A program made the translations under genes and the position numbers. From positions 1 to 5,994 of the forward strand of contig SLMC01000358.1 in assembly GCA_007133745.1 (NCBI GenBank): a stretch of DNA of 5,994 bases. Direction: 5' to 3'. This stretch comes from Kiritimatiellia bacterium. GTDB lineage: Bacteria > Verrucomicrobiota > Kiritimatiellia > UBA8416 > SLMC01. This document shows positions 1 to 5,847 of the stretch, piece by piece (positions within the stretch are counted from its first letter, which is position 1; every line of letters starts with the position of its first letter). Below the pieces are notes generated by a model that saw nothing but the letters and a program-made list of their open reading frames with translations, searched no databases and had not been told where the DNA came from.

Positions 1-677
1 AGCAGGCCCCTGATCGCCGTGGCGCCCAGAGCCACAATGATCTTGGGCCGGAGCCGCTTGAGCTGTTCGCGAAGATAGGGGGAACATACGGCCATTTCAG
101 CCGGGGTCGGCGTTCGGTTGTCGGGCGGGCGGCATTTGAGAATGTTGCCGATGAACACGTCGTCGCGCGTGTAGCCCATGGCTTCGATCATTTGGGTCAG
201 CAGTTGTCCGGCCCGCCCGACAAAAGCCAGGCCCGCCTGGTCTTCGTCGGCGCCGGGCGCTTCGCCGACGAAAGCGATGTCGGGGCTGGACGAGCCCTGA
301 CCCGGGACGGCTTTCGTTCGGGTTTTGTGCAGGTCGCATTGGACGCAGGCGCGCACTTGGTCGGCAATGGTTTCCATGGTCGTATTCCTTTCCCCGTTCT
401 CGGTCGGCGGGCGTGTCGCGTCTGTTTTCGGACGCGGTTTCGGTGCGGGAGCAGGGCGGGCGGACGTTGCGGCAACCGACGTTGGCTGGCTGGCCGGAGC
501 GGCTAAGGGGCGGGACGCTTCGCGCGGATCGGGTGTTGCCGCTGTTCGAGCGCAGGGCTTCGTTCTGCCTAGCGCTTGAATCAGTTGGAGGGTCCGTTCG
601 GAGCCTTCGACGGCGCCGGTCGGGTCTTCCTTTTCGTATTCAAGACAATTCAGCAGACGGTCGAGCAGCGCTTCCAT
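1..677 (-). CDS. Family 4 (Fe-S) uracil-DNA glycosylase, 3' end cut by window edge
   Basis: Removes uracil from DNA as the first step of base excision repair. The visible 225 codons run to the window edge with no stop. The catalytic domain begins near residue 101. It has CVQC (C111, C114), the family motif GEAPGADED (138-146), FVGRAGQLL (152-160), N178 in GNILKCRPP, and a second cysteine pair C182 and C198. These four cysteines match the 4Fe-4S ligands of family 4 enzymes. The C-terminal motif containing the active-site His lies outside the window. Residues 1-36 look helical and 37-100 are a Pro/Ala-rich linker. The chosen ATG at 677 has AAGGA at 688-692 (10-nt spacing) and sits 6 bp after the pssA stop, suggesting coupling. 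An in-frame ATG at 377 also has AAGGA (386-390, 8-nt spacing) and would give a normal-length enzyme, so the true start is uncertain. The family call is firm. Confidence 0.9.
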   Translation of the reverse strand, partial: MEALLDRLLNCLEYEKEDPTGAVEGSERTLQLIQALGRTKPCARTAATPDPREASRPLAAPASQPTSVAATSARPAPAPKPRPKTDATRPPTENGERNTTMETIADQVRACVQCDLHKTRTKAVPGQGSSSPDIAFVGEAPGADEDQAGLAFVGRAGQLLTQMIEAMGYTRDDVFIGNILKCRPPDNRTPTPAEMAVCSPYLREQLKRLRPKIIVALGATAIRGL

Positions 678-683
678 GCGAGG

Positions 684-1490
684 TCAATCCTTGACGTCAG
701 TGTTTTCGCGGAGTTCCTTGCGGGCGCGACGCGCTTCCACGCCCTTGACGAACATGGGGCCGATCATGACGTAAATCAGGCCCAGAGCCATCATCAGGAT
801 GGCCAGCCGCGCGGCATAGAGCGGATTATGAATGCTCAAGCCCCAAAGCGTTGCGACAAAGACAATGCAAAGGATAAAGAGCGAAGCCTTTTTAGTGGGC
901 TTCGGGTAGCGCAGGTTGGTCAATTGCAGAACGATAAAGACAACGATGCCGAAGAGAAAAAGGATGGCCAGCCAGCCTTCGAGCCGGTCGTGGGGCGGGG
1001 CCAGCGTAACGTAGATGAACAGGGCGACCCAGGCGGCGTTGGCCGTGATGGGCAGTCCGGCGTATCCGCCCTGGCCGCGCAGCGGGTCCTTGACCTTGAA
1101 GCGCGCTAACCGCACGACACCCGACAGGGCGACAGCAGACGGCAGCAGGACCCGCCAAAACGGCTCGCGTGTCTGAAGCGTAATGGCAAAGACCAGAATG
1201 GCGGGCGCAATGCCGAAGGCCGTCAAGTCCACATAGGTGTCCAGTTCCGCGCCGAAATCGCTTTGGCCTTTGAGCCAACGGGCCAGATTGCCGTCCAGTC
1301 CGTCCAGAATCATGGCCAGCATGATCAGCAGGGCGGCCCATCGATACAATTCCTTGGCCGCCAATTGCTGGTTTTCAGCCAGGCTCATGCCGTGGGTGGT
1401 TACCAGAATGCTGATGAACCCGGCCAGCATGGCGGCCAAGGTTACCAGGGAAGGAAGAATATGTCGCCAGTTCCACAGCGGACGTTGCAT
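684..1490 (-). CDS. pssA: CDP-diacylglycerol-serine O-phosphatidyltransferase (phosphatidylserine synthase)
   Basis: Integral membrane enzyme that transfers phosphatidate from CDP-diacylglycerol to L-serine, giving phosphatidylserine and CMP. The 268-residue protein carries the complete CDP-alcohol phosphatidyltransferase signature DGx2ARx8Gx3Dx3D: D66, G67, A70, R71, G80, D84 and D88. The last three Asp of this family bind metal and act in catalysis. It is followed by LTAFGIAPA, as in PssA. Several hydrophobic segments follow (near 11-30, 51-62, 94-105, and repeatedly from about 145 to 255), and the tail is basic then polar. Length fits the family. The ATG at 1490 is preceded by GAAAGG about 6 nt upstream. 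The upstream gene psd encodes the next enzyme of the pathway, which supports serine over glycerol phosphate or inositol as acceptor. The stop lies 6 bp before the glycosylase start. Confidence 0.93.
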   Translation of the reverse strand: MQRPLWNWRHILPSLVTLAAMLAGFISILVTTHGMSLAENQQLAAKELYRWAALLIMLAMILDGLDGNLARWLKGQSDFGAELDTYVDLTAFGIAPAILVFAITLQTREPFWRVLLPSAVALSGVVRLARFKVKDPLRGQGGYAGLPITANAAWVALFIYVTLAPPHDRLEGWLAILFLFGIVVFIVLQLTNLRYPKPTKKASLFILCIVFVATLWGLSIHNPLYAARLAILMMALGLIYVMIGPMFVKGVEARRARKELRENTDVKD

Positions 1491-1608
1491 GGAGCGCCTT
1501 TCAATTCTCCGTTTTCGCTTGCGCCGTAGGACCGACTTTCAGTCGTTCTATAAGTGCGATAGGCGATGCGGTTTGTTGTGTACGCTAGATTTTTTGTTTT
1601 GCAGTTTC

Positions 1609-1639
1609 CGTAATCGCAATCTTGCTCGCAATCGTAATG
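1609..1639. repeat. Short degenerate AATCG/AATCGT repeat
   Basis: CGTAATCGCAATC (1609-1621) and CGCAATCGTAATG (1627-1639) are shuffled versions of the same motif, separated by TTGCT. On the minus strand it reads as GATTGCGA/GATTACG units around AGCAAG. It is simple-sequence-like and adjoins the hairpin element. No function can be read from it. Confidence 0.5.
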
Positions 1640-1648
1640 ATCCGAAGC

Positions 1649-1696
1649 GTGGCATGGGCATCTTGCCCATGATCACGGGCGGGACGCCCGTGCCAC
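1649..1696. repeat. Double-hairpin intergenic repeat element
   Basis: There are two adjacent perfect 8-bp stems with 3-nt loops. CATGGGCA/TGCCCATG spans 1653-1671 with loop TCT, and CACGGGCG/CGCCCGTG spans 1674-1692 with loop GGA. The outer arms GTGGCATGGGC (1649-1659) and GCCCGTGCCAC (1686-1696) can also pair over 11 bp with one T-G wobble, so the element can fold as two small hairpins or one long one. The GGCGGGACGCCC core is shared with the repeats at 2613-2684, which indicates a dispersed family of the REP/MITE-like kind. No T run follows, so it is not a standard terminator. Confidence 0.8.
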
Positions 1697-1754
1697 CCTC
1701 GAAATACCGTTACAATTCCTACGCTATGTATAAAGAAGTCGGGCGCGTTGTACC

Positions 1755-2600
1755 TCAATTCGCTTGTGCCGAGTCTTCGGATGCCTCTTCGGCATCGTCC
1801 CATTCGCCATTGTCCGATGCGTCGGGCATGGTCGGGAGCGGGGCGCTCTCGTCCGACGGCGCGGCCGCAGCAGGTTTTGCGAGCCGGGCCACAATGGTTT
1901 CTCCGGCCCGGACCCGATCGTCTGCCTGAACTTCGACAACGACATCGCCAACCGGGAAATACATGTCGAGACGGGAGCCGAACTTCATCATGCCGATCGG
2001 ATGTCCGATCTCGAGGTCGACGGGGTTGTCGTGATCCGGCCAGTACACGACGCGCCGGGCGATCGGTCCGACAATTTGCTGAATCAGGCAGGCCGTATGT
2101 TCGTTGTGCATATAGATGGCGTTATGCTGGTTTTCCTGCGATGATTTTTCCAGAAACGTAAAGTGGCGCTTGCCCGGGAAATAGCCGAGAAATTCCGATG
2201 TTCCCGACATGGGCGCCCGGTTGACATGCACGTCGACCAGACTCAGGAAAATGCTGATGCGCACGACATCGGTTTGAAGCAAACGACTCATACGCTCGAC
2301 CTTGATGCCGTCCAGTCCGGAATCGCGGCACAGCGCCTCGAATTCGTCGCGGGGCACAACAATGACGTTGGCGATTTTGCCGTCTGCCGCCGACACGATG
2401 ACATTGGGATCGGTGGGCGGCGTGCGGGGCGGATCGCGAAAGAAAACGAGCATATAAAAGCTCAAGATCAGGAAAACGACGCCGCCCGAGACGAGCGATC
2501 GCGATTGCCGGGCCTTGAACAGCCGACAGAGCAGCCAGACCAACGCGCCGATAGCCAGTGAAACGAAAATAAACGGAACCACCTCGATTCTCATACCCAT
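1755..2600 (-). CDS. psd: Phosphatidylserine decarboxylase, short pyruvoyl form
   Basis: Decarboxylates phosphatidylserine to phosphatidylethanolamine at the membrane. With the ATG at 2600 the proenzyme is 281 residues. Two N-terminal hydrophobic segments (about 7-27 and 37-54) precede FFRDPPRTPP (53-62). Catalytic-type motifs follow: SAADGKI with D73, and LVDVHVNRAP with H125. FGSR at 207-210 is the self-cleavage site; cutting between G208 and S209 makes the pyruvoyl alpha subunit. GSR in place of the GST of the long E. coli form is typical of the short PSD-A group, which includes archaetidylserine decarboxylases. From about residue 244 a 38-residue Ala/Pro then Asp/Glu-rich tail extends beyond the usual end and looks disordered. 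I chose ATG 2600 because GGAGG (2609-2613) lies 8 nt upstream; a TTG at 2615 would overlap that site. The neighbouring pssA supplies the substrate. Confidence 0.93.
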   Translation of the reverse strand: MGMRIEVVPFIFVSLAIGALVWLLCRLFKARQSRSLVSGGVVFLILSFYMLVFFRDPPRTPPTDPNVIVSAADGKIANVIVVPRDEFEALCRDSGLDGIKVERMSRLLQTDVVRISIFLSLVDVHVNRAPMSGTSEFLGYFPGKRHFTFLEKSSQENQHNAIYMHNEHTACLIQQIVGPIARRVVYWPDHDNPVDLEIGHPIGMMKFGSRLDMYFPVGDVVVEVQADDRVRAGETIVARLAKPAAAAPSDESAPLPTMPDASDNGEWDDAEEASEDSAQAN

Positions 2601-2608
2601 AACAGCAT

Positions 2609-2613
2609 CCTCC
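2609..2613 (-). promoter_or_regulatory. Ribosome binding site of psd
   Basis: GGAGG on the minus strand, 8 nt upstream of the ATG at 2600. It decides the start: the alternative TTG at 2613-2615 overlaps this site, and the ATG at 2594 is 14 nt away. Its outer end touches the first copy of the direct repeat beginning at 2613, so a fold in the repeat could affect access to it. Confidence 0.75.
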
Positions 2614-2684
2614 AATATTTAACATGGGCGGGACGCCCATGCCACTTTCAATATTTAACATGGGCGGGAAGCCCTTCCCACATC
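2613..2684. repeat. Two 36-bp tandem direct repeats in the psd leader
   Basis: Copies at 2613-2648 and 2649-2684 match at 31 of 36 positions, and their first 21 bp are identical. Each starts CAATATTTAACATGGGCGGG. In the first copy CATGGGCG (2623-2630) and CGCCCATG (2634-2641) form a perfect 8-bp stem with a GGA loop. In the second copy substitutions leave only about 5 of 8 pairs. The hairpin core matches the element at 1649-1696. The repeats would lie in the 5' untranslated leader of psd if transcription starts further upstream. They fill much of the 187-bp gap between rluD and psd; the rest of that gap (2685-2787) shows nothing I can name. Confidence 0.8.
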
Positions 2685-2787
2685 CGAAAAACAGCCCCAA
2701 ACCCCGGACGAGATCAGGACGTCTGAATTTTCTGTTGTCTGTTGCATGTACGAATTTCCGTATTGGTACCGAAAGCGGGTGTCTTTG

Positions 2788-3771
2788 TCACGCATAAAAA
2801 AAGCGCAATGTTTTCAGAAGGCTGTCCATGTCCGGCGGCAGCGGGGCGGTCAGGTCGAGCCGGGTTCCGCGGATCGGGTGCCGGAACGCGAGCCGATAGG
2901 CGTGCAGCATTTGTCGGCTGGGGCAGGGGGGCGGTCCTTTGGAAATTTTATCGAGATCAGGCGGCTGTGTTGTCGCGCGGCGGCCGCCATAGGTTCGGTC
3001 GCCGAGCACCGGATGTCCGATATGGGCGAGATGGACGCGGATTTGATGGGTGCGTCCGGTTTCGATGCGTAGCCGGAGCCAGGCGATGGCGCCGAACGTT
3101 TCCAGAACCTCGTAGGCGGTAACGGCGTGTCGGCCTTTAGCGGCGGATGCGACGCTTCCCGAGGCGGGACGCGCGGCCATTTTCTTGCGGTCGCGCGTAT
3201 CGCGTCCGATCAACGTCTCGATGCGTCCGGCGGCAGGGCGGGGAATGCCGCAGGCCAGCGCCCGATATTCCTTTTCGATTTCGCGATTCTTGAATTGGGC
3301 CGCCAAAGCCCGCATGGCCTGTTCGCTCTTGGCCGCCACGATCGCGCCGCTGGTGTCCTTGTCCAGCCGATGCACAATACCGGGGCGCTGCCATCCGTTG
3401 ATGCCGGGCAGATCGGGGCAATGGTGCAGCAATGCGTTGACCAGCGTGCCCGAAACGCAGCCTGCGGCAGGATGCACGACCATGCCGGCGGGCTTGTTCA
3501 AGACAACGAGGTCGTCGTCCTCGTATAGAATGTCGAGAGCCACAGCTTCCGGCGTCAATGTGGTCGGAGCCGGTGGCGGCAGGGCCACAACGAGTTTCAG
3601 GCCTTGCCTGACCGGAGTGCGCGGACGCAGGGGCGAGGGGGGAACAGTTTCAACATGGCCGTCCTCGATCAGTGTGCGTATGCGGGAGCGTGAAAGCGCG
3701 GGCAACTGTTCGGCCAAATAGACATCCAGTCGCATTCCGTGGTTTTTGGCGGCAACGATGAACGAATTCAA
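2788..3771 (-). CDS. rluD: RluA/RluD-family 23S rRNA pseudouridine synthase
   Basis: Cytoplasmic enzyme that isomerises uridine to pseudouridine in RNA. The 327 residues show the RluD arrangement. An N-terminal S4 RNA-binding domain (about 12-64, RLDVYLAEQ and SRSRIRTLIEDGHV) is followed by the catalytic domain with LNKPAGMVVHP (91-101), GIVHRLDKDTSG (131-142, catalytic D137) and the late motif RIETGRTHQIRVH (235-247). The S4 domain and full HRLDKDTSG favour RluD (helix 69 of 23S rRNA) over RluA, but RluC-like specificity is not excluded. The start is TTG at 3771, supported by AGGAG (3780-3784) 8 nt upstream; the first in-frame ATG (residue 13) would cut into the S4 domain. Gaps of 187 bp downstream and 429 bp upstream suggest a separate unit. 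Confidence 0.93.
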   Translation of the reverse strand: MNSFIVAAKNHGMRLDVYLAEQLPALSRSRIRTLIEDGHVETVPPSPLRPRTPVRQGLKLVVALPPPAPTTLTPEAVALDILYEDDDLVVLNKPAGMVVHPAAGCVSGTLVNALLHHCPDLPGINGWQRPGIVHRLDKDTSGAIVAAKSEQAMRALAAQFKNREIEKEYRALACGIPRPAAGRIETLIGRDTRDRKKMAARPASGSVASAAKGRHAVTAYEVLETFGAIAWLRLRIETGRTHQIRVHLAHIGHPVLGDRTYGGRRATTQPPDLDKISKGPPPCPSRQMLHAYRLAFRHPIRGTRLDLTAPLPPDMDSLLKTLRFFYA

Positions 3772-3779
3772 GGGATACG

Positions 3780-3784
3780 CTCCT
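3780..3784 (-). promoter_or_regulatory. Ribosome binding site deciding the TTG start of rluD
   Basis: AGGAG (part of AAAAGGAG) on the minus strand, 8 nt from the TTG at 3769-3771. No ATG or GTG lies at a suitable distance, and the S4 domain needs the residues that this start supplies. Confidence 0.7.
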
Positions 3785-3815
3785 TTTCGGACAGGCTCTG
3801 CCAGCTTCGCTGAAA

Positions 3816-3911
3816 GTGTTCAGGTTTCAGATGTTCAGTGTTCAGGGCGGAAGGCCTGACGCAGTCGCTTCCGCGTAGAAAGGCTCGTATCTTTTCCTGA
3901 ACTCTGAACAC
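3816..3911. repeat. GTTCAG-motif cluster with inverted arms
   Basis: GTGTTCAGGTTTCAG (3816-3830) and CTGAACTCTGAACAC (3897-3911) are inverted copies matching at 13 of 15 positions. Between them are further GTTCAG units (3833-3846) and a short hairpin, TCAGG/CCTGA (3842-3846 with 3855-3859). In the rluD leader this could fold into a branched structure, or it may be inert repeat DNA. Confidence 0.6.
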
Positions 3912-4036
3912 GCAAAACGTCTGCTACCAGCAAGCCGCCGAGCAAAATGTTCGAATCATTTGTAACCAATTCACGTTTGATGGTCTATAACAGTGTTTGG
4001 TCCGGGTTTCAAGAAGAAACAGGGTTCGGCGCCTGC

Positions 4037-4092
4037 GGAATGGTGGAATGGTGGAAAGATGGAATGATGGAATGGTGGAAAGATGGAATGAT
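4037..4092. repeat. Exact 24-bp tandem repeat, purine-rich on plus strand
   Basis: Two identical 24-bp units, 4045-4068 and 4069-4092, are preceded by an 8-nt partial copy (GGAATGGT, 4037-4044). The unit is built of GGAATG and GGAAAG blocks. Because 24 is a multiple of three, it gives a false repeated peptide (EWWKDGMM) on the plus strand; nothing else there supports a gene. Confidence 0.85.
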
Positions 4093-4130
4093 GAAGACTA
4101 AACGCCGTCTACTGACTGTCAAAGGTTTTG

Positions 4131-4162
4131 CAACATTCCAATCTTCCAACATTCCAATCTTC
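4131..4162. repeat. Exact 16-bp tandem repeat, pyrimidine-rich on plus strand
   Basis: CAACATTCCAATCTTC occurs twice back to back (4131-4146, 4147-4162) and is followed by CATGATTCCA. It is composed of the reverse complement of the GGAATG/GGAAGA blocks seen at 4037-4092, so the two tracts can pair: GGAATGATGGAA (4061-4072) against TTCCATGATTCC (4160-4171) at 11 of 12 positions. It lies 38 bp beyond the stop of the fusion gene. Confidence 0.8.
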
Positions 4163-4200
4163 CATGATTCCAGACGCTATGGGATGGCGCTCGTGTCGGG

Positions 4201-5760
4201 TCACGTCGGCCGGGTCATCACAAGCTTGTCGTCGTCGGGCGCGTAGAAGTCGGGGATGCGGCCGGCGATGCGGTAGCCGATCCGTTCGTAGAAGCGACGG
4301 GTGGACGCATAGCTGTCGCGGCCGCTGGTTTCGATGACGCACAAACGGCCGCCTGCTTCCCGAATGCGGGTTTCGGCGAATCGCATCAGGGCGCGGCCTA
4401 CGCCTCGGCCCTGCTCCAACGGATCCACGGCCAGCCAGTAAATGTCCCATGTTCCGCGCGCGCAAGGGGTCGGTCCGAAACAGATCCAGCCGGCCGCAGG
4501 TTGGTTCGCCGTCTGCGCGACGAACGACTGGTAATGGGCGGCGGGTCCTTTGGCCAAGGCTTCGTCCAGCACCTCCTCGGCGATGGCCAGTTCGTCCGGC
4601 CGAAAGAAATTCGTGGTTTTCAGGATGGCTCGGATGCGGTCGCGATCCGTCGGCACGGCATATCGGAAAGCGATGCCGGTCGGATCGGGGGCCGGACCCG
4701 GCGACACGGTCGCACCGCGGTCCAGGCGTTGCGCGGCGTTCAGGATCATGCGTTCGACAAAGACGTGAAAAGGAATATCGGCGGCGGTCAGCGCGGCGGC
4801 GAAGCCTGCGTCGGGGGAGAGATCGGGATTGACATTGATTTCCAGAACATAAATACGGCCGCGGTGGTCCATGCGCATGTCGACCCTTGCGAAATCCAGG
4901 CAACATGCGGCGTGCCACGCGGCCAGCGCGGTTTGGCGCAGAGCATCGGCGTCGGGTTCGGTCAATGCGGCGGGAATCTGGCGCGGCGTGTGACGGCAGG
5001 CGAAGGAGGCTTCGTTCCATTTGGCGTCGTAGTCCACAATGCGGGGTTTATCGGGCGGGAAATCGTCGAAGCGTATTTCCGCCAGCGGTAGGACGCGCAG
5101 GCCGGTTTCGTCTTGCAGAAGCGCGACATTGAATTCACGGCCGTCGATGAATTGCTCGACCAGGGCAGGCTGCCGGAATCGACTATGGACGCGCGCGACG
5201 GCCGCGTCCAGGGCCGGGCCGGGTTCCGAAACGACGGCGTCGGCGTCAATGCCTTCGCTGGCGTCGGTGGCGACGGGCTTGACGATGACCGGAAAGTCGG
5301 GCAGGTCGGCGACCGGGACGGCGCATCCCGGGTGAATGCTAACGGCGCGCGGGACGGGTACATTGGCGTCGGCGAGGATGCGCTTGGTCAGGGTTTTGTC
5401 CTGCGTGACAAGTAGCGCGCGGCTGTCGCTGCCGGTACAGGCGCGGCCCATGGCCTGGCAGACGGCCGGCGTCCAGACCATGGCGTCGGGGCTGGGGCGC
5501 AGACTTTCCACCAGATTGAAAACGACGGATTCGGGGCCGGCGGCCAGGGCGACGGGAATGTCGTCGAGCCGCCGGACGGTGGCGATGCGGCAGGGCGTGC
5601 CTAGGCGTTTCAGCGCGGCCGTCACCGCTGCCACTTGATCCATGACGCCCGCGTCGGAGGCCCGGTGGCCGCCCGCGTCGGCGCGGGGATCGGGCGCGTT
5701 GTGCAGGATCAGGACGGGGCTGTGCGGAGGCGATGCGTTCAGTTGGTTTTTTTCAGTCAT
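4201..5760 (-). CDS. ATP-grasp ligase (D-Ala-D-Ala ligase-like) fused to GNAT acyltransferase
   Basis: A 519-residue predicted soluble protein with two enzyme domains. Residues 15-345 form an ATP-grasp ligase resembling D-alanine-D-alanine ligase: FNLVESL (81-87), DKTLTKRIL (121-129), ATP-lysine candidate K161 in VIVKP, the SEG loop (168-170), VEQFIDGREFNV (201-212), then R292 and D294 in ARVDM and E307 and N309 in EIN. The D294-E307-N309 spacing equals the Mg ligands of E. coli DdlB, so the domain should be active. Residues 361-519 are a GNAT fold with the acetyl-CoA loop VDPLEQGRGVGRALM (445-459, Q450-G453-G455) and RRFYERIGYR (488-497). The likely chemistry is ATP-driven amide bond formation plus N-acylation; the substrates are unknown. 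N-acetylglutaminylglutamine synthetase also combines these activities, but as I recall with GNAT first. The ATG at 5760 has AGGA 7 nt upstream. It is probably not the housekeeping Ddl. Confidence 0.88.
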   Translation of the reverse strand: MTEKNQLNASPPHSPVLILHNAPDPRADAGGHRASDAGVMDQVAAVTAALKRLGTPCRIATVRRLDDIPVALAAGPESVVFNLVESLRPSPDAMVWTPAVCQAMGRACTGSDSRALLVTQDKTLTKRILADANVPVPRAVSIHPGCAVPVADLPDFPVIVKPVATDASEGIDADAVVSEPGPALDAAVARVHSRFRQPALVEQFIDGREFNVALLQDETGLRVLPLAEIRFDDFPPDKPRIVDYDAKWNEASFACRHTPRQIPAALTEPDADALRQTALAAWHAACCLDFARVDMRMDHRGRIYVLEINVNPDLSPDAGFAAALTAADIPFHVFVERMILNAAQRLDRGATVSPGPAPDPTGIAFRYAVPTDRDRIRAILKTTNFFRPDELAIAEEVLDEALAKGPAAHYQSFVAQTANQPAAGWICFGPTPCARGTWDIYWLAVDPLEQGRGVGRALMRFAETRIREAGGRLCVIETSGRDSYASTRRFYERIGYRIAGRIPDFYAPDDDKLVMTRPT

Positions 5761-5797
5761 GGTGTTTTCCTGTGTGTTTTTTACGCTTGCCTCGAAT

Positions 5798-5815
5798 GGC
5801 GCTTAGTTAAGCCCC
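5798..5815. repeat. Small near-palindrome upstream of the fusion gene
   Basis: GGCGCTTAGTTAAGCCCC has arms GCTTA/TAAGC around GT plus two more outer G-C pairs, with one mismatch. It lies 38-55 bp before the ATG at 5760 and could be an operator or leader hairpin. No T run follows it on the minus strand, so it is not a terminator. Confidence 0.35.
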
Positions 5816-5847
5816 TTTCAAAGAGTATGGTTCCCCCGCGCGCCCTG

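Larger units (their letters stand above)
1491..1754. other. Gap between psd and pssA (264 bp), no gene
   Basis: No convincing coding sequence is present; short open frames here read through repeat DNA. From the psd side it holds an A/T-richer stretch, the double-hairpin element at 1649-1696, a short AATCG-type repeat at 1609-1639, and then the pssA leader. Neither hairpin is followed by a T run in either direction, so I do not call an intrinsic terminator. Psd and PssA may still be co-transcribed. Confidence 0.6.
3772..4200. other. 429-bp gene-free region rich in repeats
   Basis: No plausible gene is seen on either strand; the small open frames across 3947-4246 simply translate the repeats. 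The region holds a GTTCAG-type inverted repeat (3816-3911), a central stretch (3912-4036) with no recognised element, a 24-bp tandem repeat (4037-4092) and a 16-bp tandem repeat of opposite strand bias (4131-4162). It separates the fusion gene from rluD. I found no clear promoter or T-tailed terminator. Confidence 0.65.

Noticed and set aside
576..1109. Long plus-strand open frame (177 codons) opposite pssA
   Set aside because: It is antisense to a gene with a complete catalytic signature. Its low-complexity, Gln/Asp/Arg-rich translation matches no family and is a by-product of high GC.
1649..1696. Intrinsic terminator after psd
   Set aside because: The stems are strong, but no T run follows on the minus strand and the psd-pssA pairing argues for read-through.
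1237..1929. Plus-strand open frame of 230 codons
   Set aside because: It spans parts of pssA, the psd-pssA gap with its hairpin repeat, and psd, all antisense. No ribosome binding site or family motif is seen.
3945..3961. tRNA T-arm look-alike: AAATG, loop TTCGAAT, CATTT
   Set aside because: The arm is perfect, but no matching acceptor, D or anticodon arms are found on either side, and the CCA that follows is at the wrong distance. Probably chance.
4037..4162. CRISPR-like array
   Set aside because: The units are directly adjacent without unique spacers, differ in length (24 and 16 bp), and no cas gene is present.
3947..4246. Small plus-strand gene with repeated WWKDGMM peptide
   Set aside because: The peptide repeat is the direct translation of a 24-bp DNA repeat. 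There is no ribosome binding site and the frame runs into the 3' end of the fusion gene antisense.
4109..5020. Minus-strand 303-codon open frame inside the fusion gene
   Set aside because: It is a shifted frame of the same strand, Arg/Pro-rich, running into repeat DNA at its end. The overlapping frame carries the intact ATP-grasp and GNAT motifs.
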